35,152 bases of DNA from Roseibacillus sp. GTDB taxonomy: Bacteria; Verrucomicrobiota; Verrucomicrobiia; Verrucomicrobiales; Akkermansiaceae. Of the stretch, positions 35,006 through 35,152 are shown piece by piece. Each line of letters begins with the position of its first letter. Position 1 is the first letter of the stretch. The stretch spans positions 18,166 to 53,317 of the forward strand of contig PARF01000049.1 of the NCBI GenBank assembly GCA_002709915.1. The letters are read 5' to 3'. The notes below the pieces were generated by a model, which was given only the letters and a program-made list of their open reading frames with translations, was not told the origin of the DNA and did not search any database. A program made the position numbers and the translations under genes.

Positions 35006-35152
35006 TTTTTATACCCCCTCGGGAGGCGCGGAAAATGAGGTTCTTCCGAGCCCGTGACAAGGGAATTTTTATCCAGAGGCAAGTATTCTAGGGTAGATTG
35101 CTGCAAGCAACCCCAACAGTGTGTTCCGCTACCCAAGAAGAGCCATTACGAG

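Overview
The window reads as a chromosomal, mostly housekeeping segment from a member of the PVC superphylum, most likely Verrucomicrobiota and possibly Opitutae. This placement is an inference from gene content: a DUF1080 protein, a MoxR/DUF58/BatA/giant-VWA cluster, a threonyl-tRNA synthetase without a TGS domain and with an MNCPHH motif, a ribosomal protein S11 with a long acidic N-terminal extension, and start sites that nearly all lack a Shine-Dalgarno sequence. I see no insertion sequence, prophage, CRISPR array or integrase.

Layout. 1-4.3 kb (+): a strong terminator, an RbsD/FucU-type sugar mutarotase, a zinc-type alcohol dehydrogenase, fxsA behind a good sigma-70-like promoter, argH, and a LysM lipoprotein. 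4.36-6.53 kb (-): lgt and an M42 aminopeptidase. 6.71-7.76 kb (+): a class I DAHP synthase. 7.77-15.5 kb (-): a 5'-nucleotidase-family phosphoesterase, an arginyl/leucyl-tRNA-protein transferase, a HAD phosphatase, infC, thrS, a terminator, and rpsD-rpsK-rpsM. 15.8-22.1 kb (+): moxR, DUF58, BatA-like VWA and VWA/amidotransferase-like genes, the last three overlapping by 4 bp. 22.1-29.0 kb (-): nusA-infB-rbfA-nrnA-truB-ribF, a translation and RNA-maturation operon without rimP. 29.2-29.9 kb (-): a secreted DUF1080 protein. 30.0-30.7 kb (+): a HAD protein lacking its second catalytic Asp. 30.9-34.7 kb: a MerR regulator (-) diverging, across an AT-rich intergenic region, from a DUF2071 (YqjF-like) gene, an SDR-fold gene without the catalytic Tyr, and a secreted fasciclin protein ending in a strong terminator. 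34.9-35.0 kb (-): tRNA-Lys(UUU).

How the genes work together. The two minus-strand blocks supply translation: initiation factors IF2 and IF3, S13/S11/S4, ThrRS, ribosome maturation by RbfA, TruB tRNA modification, NusA, and nanoRNA turnover by NrnA. Several classical operons are split: rpoA-rplQ do not follow rpsD, rpmI-rplT do not follow infC, and rimP does not precede nusA. The moxR cluster is an envelope-associated AAA+/VWA chaperone-like module.

The least ordinary part is 30.9-34.7 kb. A MerR protein with a CarH/LitR-like HTH but no cobalamin motif faces DUF2071, a degenerate SDR and FAS1. From general knowledge of LitR/CarH-associated gene neighbourhoods I infer a light- or oxidative-stress-responsive module. 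No photolyase or carotenoid gene lies inside the window, so the stimulus is unproven.
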